Shown: piece by piece, positions 28,198-38,312 of the stretch
Position numbering within the stretch: the stretch's first letter is position 1
How the letters are laid out: every line of letters begins with the position of its first letter
NCBI RefSeq assembly: GCF_002240415.1
Contig: NZ_CP020028.1
Span: 1,451,501 to 1,515,500 of the forward strand
Source of the DNA: Paenibacillus kribbensis
GTDB lineage: Bacteria > Bacillota > Bacilli > Paenibacillales > Paenibacillaceae
DNA: 64,000 nt
Direction: 5' to 3'
Translations under genes and position numbers: made by a program
Notes under the pieces: generated by a model
Databases searched by the model: none
Told to the model about the DNA's origin: nothing
What the model saw: only the letters and a program-made list of their open reading frames with translations

Positions 28198-29742
28198 GTG
28201 TCAAATTTGCAGGATGTTATACTGGTCCCGGGAATTGTTGTCATCGTTATTGTCATATTAGGGATCGCTTTTTGGGCCCGCTACAAAACGGTAGGACCGG
28301 ATGAAGGGATGATCGTGACGGGTTCTTTTCTGGGAAGCAAAAATATTTCCGAGGATGAATCCGGTCGCAAAATTAAAATTGTGCGCGGTGGCGGGGCCTT
28401 TATCTGGCCTATTTTTCAGCAATCTGAATTTATTTCTCTTTTGTCCCACAAACTGGATGTAACCACACCGGAAGTATATACGGAGCAAGGGGTTCCGGTG
28501 ATTGCTGACGGTGTAGCCATTATTAAGGTCGGCAGTGCCATTGAGGATGTAGCGACAGCAGCGGAACAATTTATCGGGAAGCCTTTGGAGGCTCTCAAGG
28601 GAGAGGCCCAGGAAGTGCTGGAAGGGCATTTGCGTGCAATTCTCGGCTCGATGACAGTGGAGGAAGTGTACCGTAATCGGGACCGATTCGCACAGGAAGT
28701 ACAGGGCGTAGCTGCTCGCGATCTGAAAAAGATGGGGCTGCAAATTGTGTCATTCACCATCAAGGATGTACGTGACAAACATGGATATCTGGATGCGCTC
28801 GGTAAGCCGAGAATTGCTGCTGTAAAACGGGATGCAGAAATTGCAGAAGCCGAGGCTGTGCGGGATGCCCGAATTCAGAAGGCCCGTGCAGAACAGGAAG
28901 GCCAGAAGGCTGAGCTGCTGCGGGACACGAATATTGCCGAGGCAGCCAAGGAGAAGGAGCTGAAAGTGGCTGCGTTTAAGAAAGAGCAGGATACAGCCAA
29001 GGCCGACGCTGATCAGGCTTATCATATCCAGGAGGCTCGTGCCAAGCAAACTGCTGTTGAGGAGCAGATGAAGGTCGAACTGGTCCGCAAGGAGCGGGAG
29101 ATTGATCTTCAAACCAAGGAAATTCAGGTTCGTGAAAAGCAATATGATGCGGAAGTGAAAAAGAAGGCGGAAGCCGATCGGTATGCCGTAGAGCAGGCTG
29201 CGGAAGCGGACAAATCGCGTAAAATGCGCGAGGCAGAATCGCTGCAATACTCGATTGAGACACAGGCTAAAGCATCAGCTGAGCAAAAACGCCTGAACGG
29301 GCAAGCCGAAGCGGATGCGGAACGCGCAAAGGGGACGGCGGACGCAGACGTCATCCGTTTGCGTGGTTTGGCAGAAGCGGAGGCCAAGGAGAAACTGGCG
29401 GAGGCGTTCCAGAAATTTGGAGAGGCAGCCGTGCTCGATATTATCGTGAAAATGCTGCCTGATCTGGCTGGCCGTATTGCTGAACCGATAGCGTCCATTG
29501 ATAAACTGACGGTGGTTGATACAGGCAAAGGAGAAGGAGCAGCACGTGTCAGCAATTATGTCACAGAGTTGATGTCCACGGCTCCAGAGATGCTTAAGAG
29601 TGTATCCGGTATCGATGTGGAGCAGTTAATTAAGGGACTGACCGCTGGGAAAAATGGACTTCATGCTGTACCATCTGCTGGAGAAGCTGATAAGCTGCAT
29701 ATCCATGCCCCGGTTGAGGTAGCTCCAACAGATCAAAAATAA
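28198..29742 (+). CDS. floT: Flotillin-like protein FloT
   Basis: 514-residue flotillin. An N-terminal hydrophobic hairpin/anchor (VILVPGIVVIVIVILGIAFWARY) is followed by an SPFH/PHB domain (about residues 40-200), then a long Ala/Glu-rich coiled coil of EAEA-type repeats and a C-terminal oligomerisation region. FloT scaffolds functional membrane microdomains. The GTG start follows AAGGGAG by 11 bp. Operon partner of nfeD behind the SigW-type promoter; terminator at 29790. Confidence 0.95.
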   Translation: MSNLQDVILVPGIVVIVIVILGIAFWARYKTVGPDEGMIVTGSFLGSKNISEDESGRKIKIVRGGGAFIWPIFQQSEFISLLSHKLDVTTPEVYTEQGVPVIADGVAIIKVGSAIEDVATAAEQFIGKPLEALKGEAQEVLEGHLRAILGSMTVEEVYRNRDRFAQEVQGVAARDLKKMGLQIVSFTIKDVRDKHGYLDALGKPRIAAVKRDAEIAEAEAVRDARIQKARAEQEGQKAELLRDTNIAEAAKEKELKVAAFKKEQDTAKADADQAYHIQEARAKQTAVEEQMKVELVRKEREIDLQTKEIQVREKQYDAEVKKKAEADRYAVEQAAEADKSRKMREAESLQYSIETQAKASAEQKRLNGQAEADAERAKGTADADVIRLRGLAEAEAKEKLAEAFQKFGEAAVLDIIVKMLPDLAGRIAEPIASIDKLTVVDTGKGEGAARVSNYVTELMSTAPEMLKSVSGIDVEQLIKGLTAGKNGLHAVPSAGEADKLHIHAPVEVAPTDQK

Positions 29743-29789
29743 TCGCAATTCTTCGGGGAGCAGTTGCTCCTGAAGAGAAGCAAAAAGAC

Positions 29790-29842
29790 CGCTTTTCATC
29801 ACAGCTTTTCCCAGCAATTGTGATGAAAAGCGTTTTCTTTTT
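29790..29842 (+). terminator. Terminator of nfeD-floT
   Basis: CGCTTTTCATCACA (29790-29803) pairs perfectly over 14 bp with TGTGATGAAAAGCG (29819-29832), followed by a T-rich tract. Confidence 0.9.
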
Positions 29843-29895
29843 ATTGACCTTTAGCGGAATATTTGTTACTTTAACGTGGATTCCTCTGAGCAGCA

Positions 29896-29904
29896 TGCTA
29901 TAAT
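29896..29904 (+). promoter_or_regulatory. Extended -10 promoter of glcT
   Basis: TGC-TATAAT, an extended -10 without a good -35, 38 bp before the chosen GTG of glcT. Its position inside the longest possible glcT frame argues against the upstream start. Confidence 0.55.
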
Positions 29905-29941
29905 TCTTAGGATCAAGGTTCTGATAAAAAGAGGTGCGGAT

Positions 29942-30793
29942 GTGAGCAGCCTACAAGTGGCGAAAGCGCTGAATAACAATGTGATTATAGGAATGCATCC
30001 CGAACATGATGAGGTTGTCGTGATTGGAAAAGGAATCGGTTTCAATCGCAAAGCCGGCGATCTTATAACGTTGGATTCAGTTGAAAAATTATTTATATTA
30101 AAAAGCCATGAAGAGCAGGAGCAATACAAGCGATTGCTGCCTGAGCTGGATGAAAAGCTCATTGAGGTCATCGGTGAGGTGCTTCATCTTGTTCAGCTTC
30201 AAGCGAAGAAGCCTTTGAATGAGCACATACTAATTGCTTTAACCGACCACATCGCTTTTTCCATCAAACGTCAGAAACAGGGGATTACGATTCATAATCC
30301 GTTTCTGTACGAAACCAGGGAAATCTATCCCCAGGAATACAAGATGGCTGAACAAGCTGTGACATTAATCAGGGAAAAGATGGACGTGGATTTGGGAGAA
30401 GATGAGATCGGATTTGTGGCCCTGCATATTTATAGTGCCATGACCAACCAGCATATTTCCGAGGTTAGGAAGGATTCACGTCTGATAGCAGATATGGTTC
30501 AGGTAGTCGAGAATACCCTCGATTATCGTATTCCTCTCCTGTCTCTCGATTATTCCCGTCTGCTGACTCATCTGAGATTTGCCATTGAGCGTGTGCGCCG
30601 GGGTGAAATTGTGCAGGAGATTTATCGTTTGGACAAGCTTTTGAATGAGGAGTATCCGGAAATGTACATGCTGGCCTGGAAGCTCACAAAAATTATGGAG
30701 AAAAGGCTCCGTAAGCCTGTGTATCCGGCTGAGGTCAGCTATTTGACGATGCATCTGCAGCGGTTGTCCCAACGCAAAGAGCAGGAAGAATAA
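29942..30793 (+). CDS. glcT: PRD-containing transcriptional antiterminator GlcT
   Basis: 283-residue BglG/SacY-family RNA-binding antiterminator. The N-terminal CAT domain (ALNNNVIIGMHPEHDEVVVIGKGIGF) binds the RAT RNA; two PTS regulation domains follow with conserved His in ALTDHIAFS, VALHIYSAM, LLTHLRFAIE and YLTMHLQRL. In Bacillus, unphosphorylated GlcT promotes read-through into ptsG when glucose is present. The frame opens at GTG 29876, but the -10 lies downstream of that, and GAGGTG sits 5 bp before GTG 29942, which gives the standard N-terminus. It lies directly upstream of its target ptsG. Confidence 0.93.
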   Translation: MSSLQVAKALNNNVIIGMHPEHDEVVVIGKGIGFNRKAGDLITLDSVEKLFILKSHEEQEQYKRLLPELDEKLIEVIGEVLHLVQLQAKKPLNEHILIALTDHIAFSIKRQKQGITIHNPFLYETREIYPQEYKMAEQAVTLIREKMDVDLGEDEIGFVALHIYSAMTNQHISEVRKDSRLIADMVQVVENTLDYRIPLLSLDYSRLLTHLRFAIERVRRGEIVQEIYRLDKLLNEEYPEMYMLAWKLTKIMEKRLRKPVYPAEVSYLTMHLQRLSQRKEQEE

Positions 30794-30822
30794 CCATGAT
30801 AAAGCCGAGAAATAAAAAAGTA

Positions 30823-30851
30823 TTGCCTCACTTTTAGCAGGATGCTATAAT
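30823..30851 (+). promoter_or_regulatory. ptsG promoter
   Basis: TTGCCT (30823-30828), 17-bp spacer, extended TGC-TATAAT (-10 at 30846-30851). It starts a leader of about 200 nt carrying the RAT and a terminator. Confidence 0.75.
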
Positions 30852-30888
30852 CAATTCTGTAATGAGCAAGACAACAATTGAACATTTA

Positions 30889-30917
30889 ACGTGTTACTGA
30901 TTCGATCAGGCATGAGT
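30889..30917 (+). promoter_or_regulatory. RAT antiterminator element (GlcT target)
   Basis: Imperfect inverted repeat starting ACGTGTTACTGATTCG and ending AGGCATGAG, with a CTGAT-TCG-ATCAG core (30897-30909). It looks essentially like the ptsG RAT of B. subtilis as I remember it. Its 3' part, AGGCATGAG, is also the 5' arm of the terminator, so GlcT binding and terminator folding exclude each other. Confidence 0.85.
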
Positions 30918-31008
30918 TGTTTTAAGTTATGATTGTTTACAGCCTACTGGGGTAAGCTATATCCCAAGGTTGTGTTCAAACATACTTAAATCGGCTCATG
31001 CCTTTTTT
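30908..31008 (+). terminator. RAT-controlled conditional terminator of ptsG, unusually long
   Basis: AGGCATGAG (30908-30916) pairs with CTCATGCCT (30995-31003), followed by T residues. The 78 nt between the arms continue the helix through TTTAAGTTATG/CATACTTAAA (one bulge) and carry an apical hairpin TGGGG/TCCCA. Confidence 0.8.
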
Positions 31009-31057
31009 GTTGTTTTGCCTCTGTATTCTAAATTTTTTAGAGAAGGAAGTGGAACGT

Positions 31058-33103
31058 ATGTTTAAAAAGCTTTTCGGCGTTTTACAGCGTGTCGGCAAAG
31101 CTTTGATGCTTCCTGTAGCTATTTTGCCAGCTGCGGGACTTTTATTGGGGATTGGTAACATGCTGGTCAACCCTGATTTTCTCCAGTACATTCCTGCATT
31201 AAATGCGGGCTGGGTACAATCAGTTGCGACGATCATGATGAATGCCGGTCAAATCGTTTTTGATAATCTGGCATTGTTGTTTGCAGTCGGCGTAGCCGTC
31301 GGTCTGGCAGGCGGTGAGGGTGTAGCAGGTTTGGCTGCGATCATCGGTTACCTTGTAATGAATATTACACTGGGAACAGCCGTTGGTGTCACACCAGGCC
31401 TGATTGCCCAAAAAATCCCTGGCTATGCCAATGTATTGGGGATTCCAACGCTGCAAACAGGGGTATTCGGCGGGATTATCATCGGTATTCTGGCCGCGTC
31501 TATGTACAACCGCTTTTTCAAAATTGAGTTGCCTTCATATCTGGGCTTTTTCGCAGGCAAGCGCTTTGTTCCGATTGCAACGGCATTATCCTCGTTGCTG
31601 GTTGGACTACTGTTGGTCATTGTATGGCCTCCGGTACAGCACGGACTGAACACCGTATCTCACTTCATGGTTGATTCTAATCCGACACTGGCCGCTTTCA
31701 TTTTTGGGGTCATTGAACGTGCGCTTATTCCATTCGGTTTGCATCATATCTGGTATTCACCGTTTTGGTTTGAGTTCGGCGAATATGTTAACAAAGCAGG
31801 TCAAACGATTCATGGTGATCAGCAAATCTTCTTTAACCAGCTTCGCGACGGAGTAGCCCTGACAGCAAGTACGTTCCAAGTAGGTAAATTCCCGTTCATG
31901 ATGTTCGGTCTGCCAGCTGCTGCGCTTGCGATGTACCATGAAGCAAGACCTGAGCACAAAAAATATGTAGCAGGTATTATGGGTTCCGCAGCTTTGACTT
32001 CGTTCCTGACAGGGATTACGGAGCCGCTGGAATTCTCCTTCCTGTTCGTTGCTCCACTGTTGTTCGCAGTTCACTGTATATTTGCGGGCTTGTCATTTAT
32101 GACCATGCAAATTTTGAATGTTAAAATCGGCATGACGTTCTCGGGCGGATTTATTGACTTCTTGATTTTCGGGATTATTCCAACTCGTACGCCTTGGTGG
32201 TATGTCATCATCGTCGGTCTGATTTTGGCGGTAATTTACTACTTCGGATTCCGATTCATCATACGGAAGTTCAACCTGAAAACACCAGGCCGTGAAGAAG
32301 CTACAGACAATGTGGATGGCGTTGCAACCGGAAGTAGTGATGATCTGCCACACAACATTTTGGCCGCTTTCGGTGGTTCATCCAATATCAAGCATCTGGA
32401 TGCTTGTATTACACGTCTTCGGATCGAGGTTAATGAGAAATCGAACGTTGACAAAGCCCGTTTGAAACAGCTTGGCGCATCGGGTGTTCTTGAAGTCGGC
32501 AATAACGTACAGGCGATTTTCGGTACACGTTCCGATACGATTAAAACTCAAATGGCTGATATCATGGCGGGACGTACGCCTGCACCTGCTCCTGCACAAC
32601 CAGCTCCACAAGAGGAAAAGGAAGCCGGAGAACAAAAGCAAGCGATTATTGTGGAAGATATCGTAATGCCAGTTAATGGCGAACTGGTTGATATTTCGAC
32701 CGTTCCCGATCCGGTATTTGCAGAGCGTATGACAGGTGACGGTTTTGCAGTCGTGCCAAATGATGGAACGATTGTATCCCCTGTTTATGGTAAAGTCTTC
32801 AATGTATTCCCAAGCAAGCATGCGATTGGCATTCAATCGGATGGCGGTAAAGAAGTGCTTGTTCATATCGGAGTGAACACAGTGAAGCTGAAAGGACAAG
32901 GATTTGACGTTTTGGTGAACGAAGGCGATCTTGTGTCAGCAGGTCAGCCAATCATGAAAATTGATCTGGAATACGTGAAAGCAAACGCTAAATCCATCAT
33001 TTCACCTGTCATTTTTACTAACCTTCCAGAAGGTTCTTCGATAACTTTAAACAAAACAGGAGTATTGAAGGCTGGCGAAGATGGTATAATTACGATAAAA
33101 TAA
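31058..33103 (+). CDS. ptsG: Glucose-specific PTS enzyme IICBA
   Basis: 681-residue permease that imports and phosphorylates glucose. An N-terminal IIC domain (about residues 1-410, many membrane segments) is followed by IIB with the phosphorylated Cys in LDACITRLR (about residue 449), a Pro/Ala/Glu linker (APAPAQPAPQEE), and IIA with the active His in VLVHIGVNTVKLKG (about residue 602). The frame opens at 30998, but AAGGA precedes ATG 31058 and the N-terminus MFKKLFGVLQRVGKALMLP is standard. Controlled by GlcT through the leader; ptsH-ptsI follow. Confidence 0.96.
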   Translation: MFKKLFGVLQRVGKALMLPVAILPAAGLLLGIGNMLVNPDFLQYIPALNAGWVQSVATIMMNAGQIVFDNLALLFAVGVAVGLAGGEGVAGLAAIIGYLVMNITLGTAVGVTPGLIAQKIPGYANVLGIPTLQTGVFGGIIIGILAASMYNRFFKIELPSYLGFFAGKRFVPIATALSSLLVGLLLVIVWPPVQHGLNTVSHFMVDSNPTLAAFIFGVIERALIPFGLHHIWYSPFWFEFGEYVNKAGQTIHGDQQIFFNQLRDGVALTASTFQVGKFPFMMFGLPAAALAMYHEARPEHKKYVAGIMGSAALTSFLTGITEPLEFSFLFVAPLLFAVHCIFAGLSFMTMQILNVKIGMTFSGGFIDFLIFGIIPTRTPWWYVIIVGLILAVIYYFGFRFIIRKFNLKTPGREEATDNVDGVATGSSDDLPHNILAAFGGSSNIKHLDACITRLRIEVNEKSNVDKARLKQLGASGVLEVGNNVQAIFGTRSDTIKTQMADIMAGRTPAPAPAQPAPQEEKEAGEQKQAIIVEDIVMPVNGELVDISTVPDPVFAERMTGDGFAVVPNDGTIVSPVYGKVFNVFPSKHAIGIQSDGGKEVLVHIGVNTVKLKGQGFDVLVNEGDLVSAGQPIMKIDLEYVKANAKSIISPVIFTNLPEGSSITLNKTGVLKAGEDGIITIK

Positions 33104-33122
33104 ACTCTATGTGTTTCGGTTT

Positions 33123-33154
33123 AATGATTAGGCGGCTTAGTCCGTCTGATCATT
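33123..33154 (+). other. Hairpin between ptsG and ptsH
   Basis: AATGAT...GCGG pairs with CCGT...ATCATT across 32 nt but has no T tract. It may be an mRNA processing or stability element or a weak attenuator, leaving some read-through from ptsG into ptsHI. Confidence 0.45.
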
Positions 33155-33181
33155 GCCCGGTTTCACTGCACGTATTATACT
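33153..33181 (+). promoter_or_regulatory. ptsHI promoter
   Basis: TTGCCC (33153-33158), 17-bp spacer, TATACT (33176-33181), 45 bp before ptsH. This would give ptsHI expression independent of GlcT. Confidence 0.6.
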
Positions 33182-33226
33182 GCGTGTAAACAAATATATT
33201 TTTAGAAAAGTGGGAGGAACAAATCT

Positions 33227-33502
33227 ATGCAAACAACTTTCAGAATTACAGATGAAGATGGTATCCATGCACGTCCTGCAACTGCGCTGGTAAATACAGC
33301 TAACAAATTCAGCGGTGCTGAATCTTTTGCCGAAGCTAATGGTAAAAAAGTAACTTTGAAATCCATTCTGGGTGTATTGTCCCTGGGTCTGGAGCAAGGT
33401 GATATCATCAATATCATCTGTGAAGGTGCTGAAGCTGCTGAAGCTTTGAAAGCTCTTGAAAATGTAATCGTTAACGAAGGGCTGGGCGAAGTTCATGCTT
33501 AA
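33227..33502 (+). CDS. ptsH: Phosphocarrier protein HPr
   Basis: 91-residue PTS phosphocarrier. The phosphorylated His is H14 in DGIHARPAT, and the regulatory Ser, target of HPr kinase in Firmicutes, is in [12 protein letters not shown] (near residue 45). It passes phosphate from enzyme I to the IIA domains of PtsG and MtlF and, as HPr(Ser-P), acts with CcpA. GGGAGGA precedes the ATG. It overlaps ptsI by 8 bp. Confidence 0.97.
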   Translation: MQTTFRITDEDGIHARPATALVNTANKFSGAESFAEANGKKVTLKSILGVLSLGLEQGDIINIICEGAEAAEALKALENVIVNEGLGEVHA

Positions 33503-35207
33503 GATCTCCGGGATTGCCGCTTCGGCAGGCATTGCTATTGCCCGGGCGTTTATTTTGGAGCATCCGAATTACGCTGTAGAGAGACGCGCGGTTGGTGATG
33601 TTGAAGCTGAAATCGCAAGATTGGATGCGGCTTTGGCAGAATCTCAAACTGAATTGGAAACGATTAAGGAGAAAACATTAAAGGAACTGGGCGAGAAAAA
33701 AGCAGAAATCTTTGCTTCTCACCTGTTGATCCTGAATGATCCGGAACTGATCGATCCAGTAAAAGCTAAAATCAAAGATGAGCAGCTTAATGCTGACTAT
33801 GCTTTGGATGAAGTAGCTACACAGTTTATTTCCATGTTTGAAAACATGAAAAGTGCATATTTGCAAGAACGCGCGTCTGACATGCGTGATGTAACCAAAC
33901 GGGTGCTCAATCATCTGCTTGGTGTTCATTTTGTCAGCCCTGCAGAAATTGCCGAAGAAACGATTGTACTTGCAGAAGATTTGACACCTTCCGACACAGC
34001 TCAGCTGAATCGTGAATTTGTTAAAGGCTTTGCAACGAATATCGGTGGACGTACTTCGCACTCGGCTATCATGGCTCGCTCACTTGAAATTCCTGCGGTT
34101 GTAGGAACCAAAAATATATTGTCCCAAGCTAAAAGCGGGGATTTGATTATCGTTGATGGTCTGGATGGACACGTATTCGTGAATCCTTCTGAAGAGATCA
34201 TTGCAGAATACCGTGCTAAACAAGTGGCATACGACAAGCAGCGCGAAGAGTGGCGAAAGCTGCGCGGCGAAGCTACAGTTTCTGTCGATGGTGTCCATGT
34301 CGAATTGGCAGCCAATATCGGTACGCCTAACGACGTAGCCGGTGTTCTGGATAACGGTGGTGAAGGCGTCGGCTTGTATCGTACAGAATTCTTGTATATG
34401 GGACGCGATAAGCTTCCATCTGAAGAAGTACAATACACAGCATACAAAACCGTTCTGGAAAAAATGGAAGGCAAACCGGTTGTAGTCCGCACGTTGGACA
34501 TCGGTGGCGACAAAGAACTTCCTTATCTGGATCTGCCAAAAGAAATGAATCCGTTCCTCGGATTCCGTGCAATTCGTCTGTGTCTGGATCGTCAGGATAT
34601 TTTCCGTACTCAATTGCGTGCTTTGTTGCGGGCAAGTGTACACGGTAACCTGCGCATCATGTTCCCGATGATTGCTACGCTGAACGAATTCCGTGAAGCA
34701 AAAGCTGTTTTGCTGGAGGAAAAGGAAAAGCTGGTGGCCGAAGGTGTAGCCGTATCTGAAGAAATTCAGCTGGGCATCATGGTAGAAATTCCTTCTACAG
34801 CGGTATTGGCTGACCAATTCGCCAAAGAAGTTGATTTCTTCAGTATCGGTACGAATGACCTGATCCAATACACAATGGCTGCAGACCGTATGAACGAACG
34901 CGTGTCTTACTTGTATCAACCATACAATCCATCCATTCTGCGTTTGGTGAAAATGGTTATCGATGCGGCTCATCGTGAAGGACGTTGGGCTGGTATGTGT
35001 GGCGAAATGGCAGGGGATGCGACAGCAATTCCGTTGCTGCTGGGACTGGGACTCGATGAGTTCAGCATGAGCGCAACTTCCATTCTGCCAGCACGCAGTC
35101 TAATCTCCAAATTGTCTCGTGCGGATATGGAAAAACTGGCTGCCAAAGCTTTGGACATGCAAACAGCCGAACAGGTTGTTGAATTGGTTCAAAGTATTGA
35201 AGGCTAA
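33495..35207 (+). CDS. ptsI: PTS enzyme I (PEP-protein phosphotransferase)
   Basis: 570-residue cytosolic enzyme taking phosphate from PEP to HPr. The N-domain has the phospho-His in [13 protein letters not shown] (about residue 189). The PEP-binding TIM barrel has [13 protein letters not shown], the [18 protein letters not shown] signature and the active Cys in GMCGEMAGD (about residue 502). The start codon lies inside ptsH. It serves the glucose and mannitol systems in this window. Confidence 0.97.
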   Translation: MLKISGIAASAGIAIARAFILEHPNYAVERRAVGDVEAEIARLDAALAESQTELETIKEKTLKELGEKKAEIFASHLLILNDPELIDPVKAKIKDEQLNADYALDEVATQFISMFENMKSAYLQERASDMRDVTKRVLNHLLGVHFVSPAEIAEETIVLAEDLTPSDTAQLNREFVKGFATNIGGRTSHSAIMARSLEIPAVVGTKNILSQAKSGDLIIVDGLDGHVFVNPSEEIIAEYRAKQVAYDKQREEWRKLRGEATVSVDGVHVELAANIGTPNDVAGVLDNGGEGVGLYRTEFLYMGRDKLPSEEVQYTAYKTVLEKMEGKPVVVRTLDIGGDKELPYLDLPKEMNPFLGFRAIRLCLDRQDIFRTQLRALLRASVHGNLRIMFPMIATLNEFREAKAVLLEEKEKLVAEGVAVSEEIQLGIMVEIPSTAVLADQFAKEVDFFSIGTNDLIQYTMAADRMNERVSYLYQPYNPSILRLVKMVIDAAHREGRWAGMCGEMAGDATAIPLLLGLGLDEFSMSATSILPARSLISKLSRADMEKLAAKALDMQTAEQVVELVQSIEG

Positions 35208-35244
35208 GGGTATCACATTTTTAAGGGTTATATCTTTTTCCAAC

Positions 35245-35269
35245 AAAAAATTGCTGTGTACATACAGCA
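35245..35269 (-). terminator. Terminator of gcvPA-gcvPB, back to back with the ptsI terminator
   Basis: On the minus strand TGCTGT pairs with ACAGCA around ATGTAC and is followed by TTTTTT. It sits between the gcvPB stop and the ptsI terminator hairpin. Confidence 0.65.
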
Positions 35270-35299
35270 GCCGGTATCTCAACAGATACCGGCCTTTTT
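35270..35299 (+). terminator. Terminator after ptsI
   Basis: GCCGGTATCT (35270-35279) pairs perfectly with AGATACCGGC (35284-35293), followed by TTTTT. Confidence 0.9.
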
Positions 35300-35338
35300 G
35301 CATGCTTCTTTTTTGCATGTATTTGATTAAATTTACTT

Positions 35339-36835
35339 TTAGCTGCACGAGCAGTTCAATACAGGCTTGCGGGCGGCAGTGGTTTCGTCCAAGCGTGTGA
35401 CTGGCGTGGTATAGGGTGCATTCATCACCAGTTCGGGATTCTCCTCCGCTTCTCGCGAAATCTGAATCATGGTGTCGATAAAACCATCAAGCGTTTCCTT
35501 GCTTTCTGTTTCCGTCGGCTCAATCATGATACATTCCTCTACATTCAGTGGAAAATAAATCGTAGGTGGATGGTAGCCGAAATCGAGCAAGCGTTTGGCA
35601 ACATCCAGCGTACGCACTCCAAATTTTTTCAAATTCCGTCCAGACATTACGAATTCGTGTTTGCAGTGGCCCGGGTAGGGAAGATCGAAATACGGAGCCA
35701 GCCGATGCATCATATAATTGGCATTCAGTACGGCGCATTCAGATACCCGCTTCAAGCCGTCAGGACCATAGCTGCGGATATAGGCATAAGCACGGACGAG
35801 AATGCCGAAATTACCGTAAAAGGCTTTGACCCGTCCGATGGAATCTCCCTGCTCCCGGTCCCAGCGATACGTACCCTGAGGATCACGCACAACCATCGGC
35901 TTTGGCAAATAGGGAATGAGCCGCTGCTTCACGCCGACAGGCCCTGCGCCGGGGCCACCTCCGCCATGCGGGGTACTCATCGTTTTGTGCAAGTTGAGAT
36001 GCACAACATCGAAGCCCATATCCCCAGGGCGGGTAATGCCCATGATGGCGTTGGAATTCGCGCCGTCATAGTAGAGCAGGCCTCCGGCCTCATGCACAAT
36101 CGCGGCAATGTCAGCGATTTGCTTCTCGAACAGGCCAAGCGTGTTCGGATTGGTCAGCATGAGCGCAGCGGTGTCGTTGCCTACGGCTTGACGCAGCGCG
36201 TCCAGATCCACCAGCCCCTGCGGGGTCGAGGGGAGGGTGACCGTTTCGAAGCCCGCGACGGTTGCACTGGCGGGGTTCGTTCCGTGCGAGGAATCCGGCA
36301 CGAGCACTTTGTTACGACGCTCACCACGGGCTTCATGGTAGGAGCGGATCATCATCAGCCCGGTCCATTCGCCATGGGCGCCTGCTGCGGGCTGAAGGGT
36401 GACGGCATCCATGCCGGTTAACGCGGCCAGATCGTTTTGGAGCGTATACAGCAGCTCCATGGCCCCCTGGATGCTATCCTCAGGCTGATATGGATGAATT
36501 TTAGCGAAGCCTGCATAACGGGCGACATCCTCGTTTACCTTCGGATTATATTTCATCGTACAGGAGCCGAGCGGATAAAATCCGTTGTCTACGCCAAAAT
36601 TGCGCCGGGACAAGGCGGTATAATGGCGAATAACGTCTACTTCGTATACCTCCGGTAATGCCGCAGGCTCACTGCGCAGCGCATAATCCGGCAAAAGCTC
36701 TGCCACCGGGCGCTGGGGAACATCGCATTCGGGAAGGGAATAGGCGATACGACCCGAACGGCTCAATTCAAAAATGAGTGATTGATCATGTTCCTTTAAC
36801 AGCTCCTGCTTCTGATCCTGTCCGGCCTGCGTCAT
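35339..36835 (-). CDS. gcvPB: Glycine dehydrogenase (decarboxylating) subunit 2
   Basis: 498-residue PLP-binding half of the split P-protein. The PLP Lys is about residue 284 in [28 protein letters not shown] and [13 protein letters not shown] are typical. With GcvPA it decarboxylates glycine and loads the aminomethyl group onto lipoyl-GcvH. It overlaps gcvPA by 4 bp. The C-terminus ends in a short Cys-Ser tail (NCSCS) that I do not recall from homologues. Confidence 0.96.
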   Translation of the reverse strand: MTQAGQDQKQELLKEHDQSLIFELSRSGRIAYSLPECDVPQRPVAELLPDYALRSEPAALPEVYEVDVIRHYTALSRRNFGVDNGFYPLGSCTMKYNPKVNEDVARYAGFAKIHPYQPEDSIQGAMELLYTLQNDLAALTGMDAVTLQPAAGAHGEWTGLMMIRSYHEARGERRNKVLVPDSSHGTNPASATVAGFETVTLPSTPQGLVDLDALRQAVGNDTAALMLTNPNTLGLFEKQIADIAAIVHEAGGLLYYDGANSNAIMGITRPGDMGFDVVHLNLHKTMSTPHGGGGPGAGPVGVKQRLIPYLPKPMVVRDPQGTYRWDREQGDSIGRVKAFYGNFGILVRAYAYIRSYGPDGLKRVSECAVLNANYMMHRLAPYFDLPYPGHCKHEFVMSGRNLKKFGVRTLDVAKRLLDFGYHPPTIYFPLNVEECIMIEPTETESKETLDGFIDTMIQISREAEENPELVMNAPYTTPVTRLDETTAARKPVLNCSCS

Positions 36836-38187
36836 AGCAATCCCCCCAAGGTGTGTACAAATTGGTCGATCTCTTCTTTTGTTCTTTGCTCGGTTACGGC
36901 AATCAGCATGTGACCTGCAAGCTCCTCGTAGTCCCGGCCCAACTCATAGCCACCGATAAATCCCGCATCAAGCAATCCGGCCTGGAGCTTGGCCATATCC
37001 GTACCCTCAGGCAGTTTAAGGGCAAACTCGTTAAAGGTCGGCGCGTTAAAGGAAGCAGTTACGCCCTTTAAGCTTAGCAATTGCTCCAATGCATAGCGGC
37101 TTTTATGCAAATTCAGCTCGGCGACTTCCCGCATGCCCTGTCTCCCCATAACGGACAAATACACAGATGCAGATAAAGCAAGCAATGCTTGATTGGAGCA
37201 AATGTTGGACGTGGCTTTTTCACGGCGGATATGCTGTTCCCGTGCCTGCAAGGTCAGCACGAAGCCGCGTTTGCCGTTGCGGTCTGTCGTTTGGCCCACA
37301 ATACGCCCGGGGATGCGGCGCATATGCGCCTGAGAAACGGCAAAGTAACCGCAGGTCGGACCGCCAAGGGAGGGAGAGATGCCAAGCGGCTGTGCGTCTC
37401 CGACGACAATATCCGCACCCTGCTTGCCGGGCGTCTCCAGCAAGCCCAGCGCCAGCGGGTTGGCGCTGACAACCATAAGCCCTTGGTGCGCATGGATCAG
37501 ATCAGCCATCGGCTTCAAATGTTCCACGGCTCCGAAAAAGTTGGGACTTTGAACCAAAACAGCCGCCGTCTGTTCCGATACGGCCGCTGCCAATGCCTCT
37601 ACATCCGTTACACCGTCCGAATAGCCAATCTCCACGATGTCCAAGCCTAGCCCGCGTGCATAGGCAGCCAATACCTGACGTGCCTCCGGGTGGACGGTTC
37701 GTGATACGATAAGCTGTTTACGGCGGGTGGCAGAGGCGGCCAGTGAGCCTGCCTCTGCCAGCGCAGTCGCTCCATCATACATGCTGGCATTGGCTACAGC
37801 CATGCCTGTTAATTCGCAAATATACGATTGAAATTCGAATATGGCTTGCAGCTCGCCCTGGCTTACCTCTGGCTGATAGGGAGTGTAGGCAGTGTAAAAT
37901 TCCGAGCGCGAAGTGATGTGCTGAATGACGGACGGAATATGATGATCATAAATCCCTGCACCAAGAAAGCTGACATGTGTGTCTGTGTTGGCATTATGCC
38001 CTGCCAGCTCGGCCAGATGGCGGGTTAAGGCTCTTTCGTCCAGTCGAGAGGACATGGGCAGCTCGCCCTGATATCGGATTTCTGCTGGAATATCACTAAA
38101 TAAATCGTCAATGGACGATACGCCGACCACACGCAGCATTTCGGTTTGGTCCTGTTCGGTCATGGGCAGATAGCGATGCTGCTTCAT
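36832..38187 (-). CDS. gcvPA: Glycine dehydrogenase (decarboxylating) subunit 1
   Basis: 451-residue partner subunit of the split P-protein, seen in Firmicutes and archaea. Typical segments are [38 protein letters not shown] and [16 protein letters not shown] [23 protein letters not shown] lies 9 bp before ATG. Second gene of the minus-strand gcvT-gcvPA-gcvPB unit; the 125-bp gap to gcvT shows no terminator. Confidence 0.96.
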   Translation of the reverse strand: MKQHRYLPMTEQDQTEMLRVVGVSSIDDLFSDIPAEIRYQGELPMSSRLDERALTRHLAELAGHNANTDTHVSFLGAGIYDHHIPSVIQHITSRSEFYTAYTPYQPEVSQGELQAIFEFQSYICELTGMAVANASMYDGATALAEAGSLAASATRRKQLIVSRTVHPEARQVLAAYARGLGLDIVEIGYSDGVTDVEALAAAVSEQTAAVLVQSPNFFGAVEHLKPMADLIHAHQGLMVVSANPLALGLLETPGKQGADIVVGDAQPLGISPSLGGPTCGYFAVSQAHMRRIPGRIVGQTTDRNGKRGFVLTLQAREQHIRREKATSNICSNQALLALSASVYLSVMGRQGMREVAELNLHKSRYALEQLLSLKGVTASFNAPTFNEFALKLPEGTDMAKLQAGLLDAGFIGGYELGRDYEELAGHMLIAVTEQRTKEEIDQFVHTLGGLL

Positions 38188-38312
38188 AGGTTCTGGCTCC
38201 TTTCAAAAAGCAAAATGTAAAGTCGTAAATTGGCTAATACATAATCGTGAACTGGAAAATCCAGAAGTCCATATCTCCTTGTTCGCTTTATAGAAATGAA
38301 AAGAGTCTAGGA

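Noticed and set aside
29818..29838. cre-like TGAAAAGCGTTTTC after floT
   Set aside because: It is the 3' arm of the floT terminator and has an extra base compared with the cre consensus.
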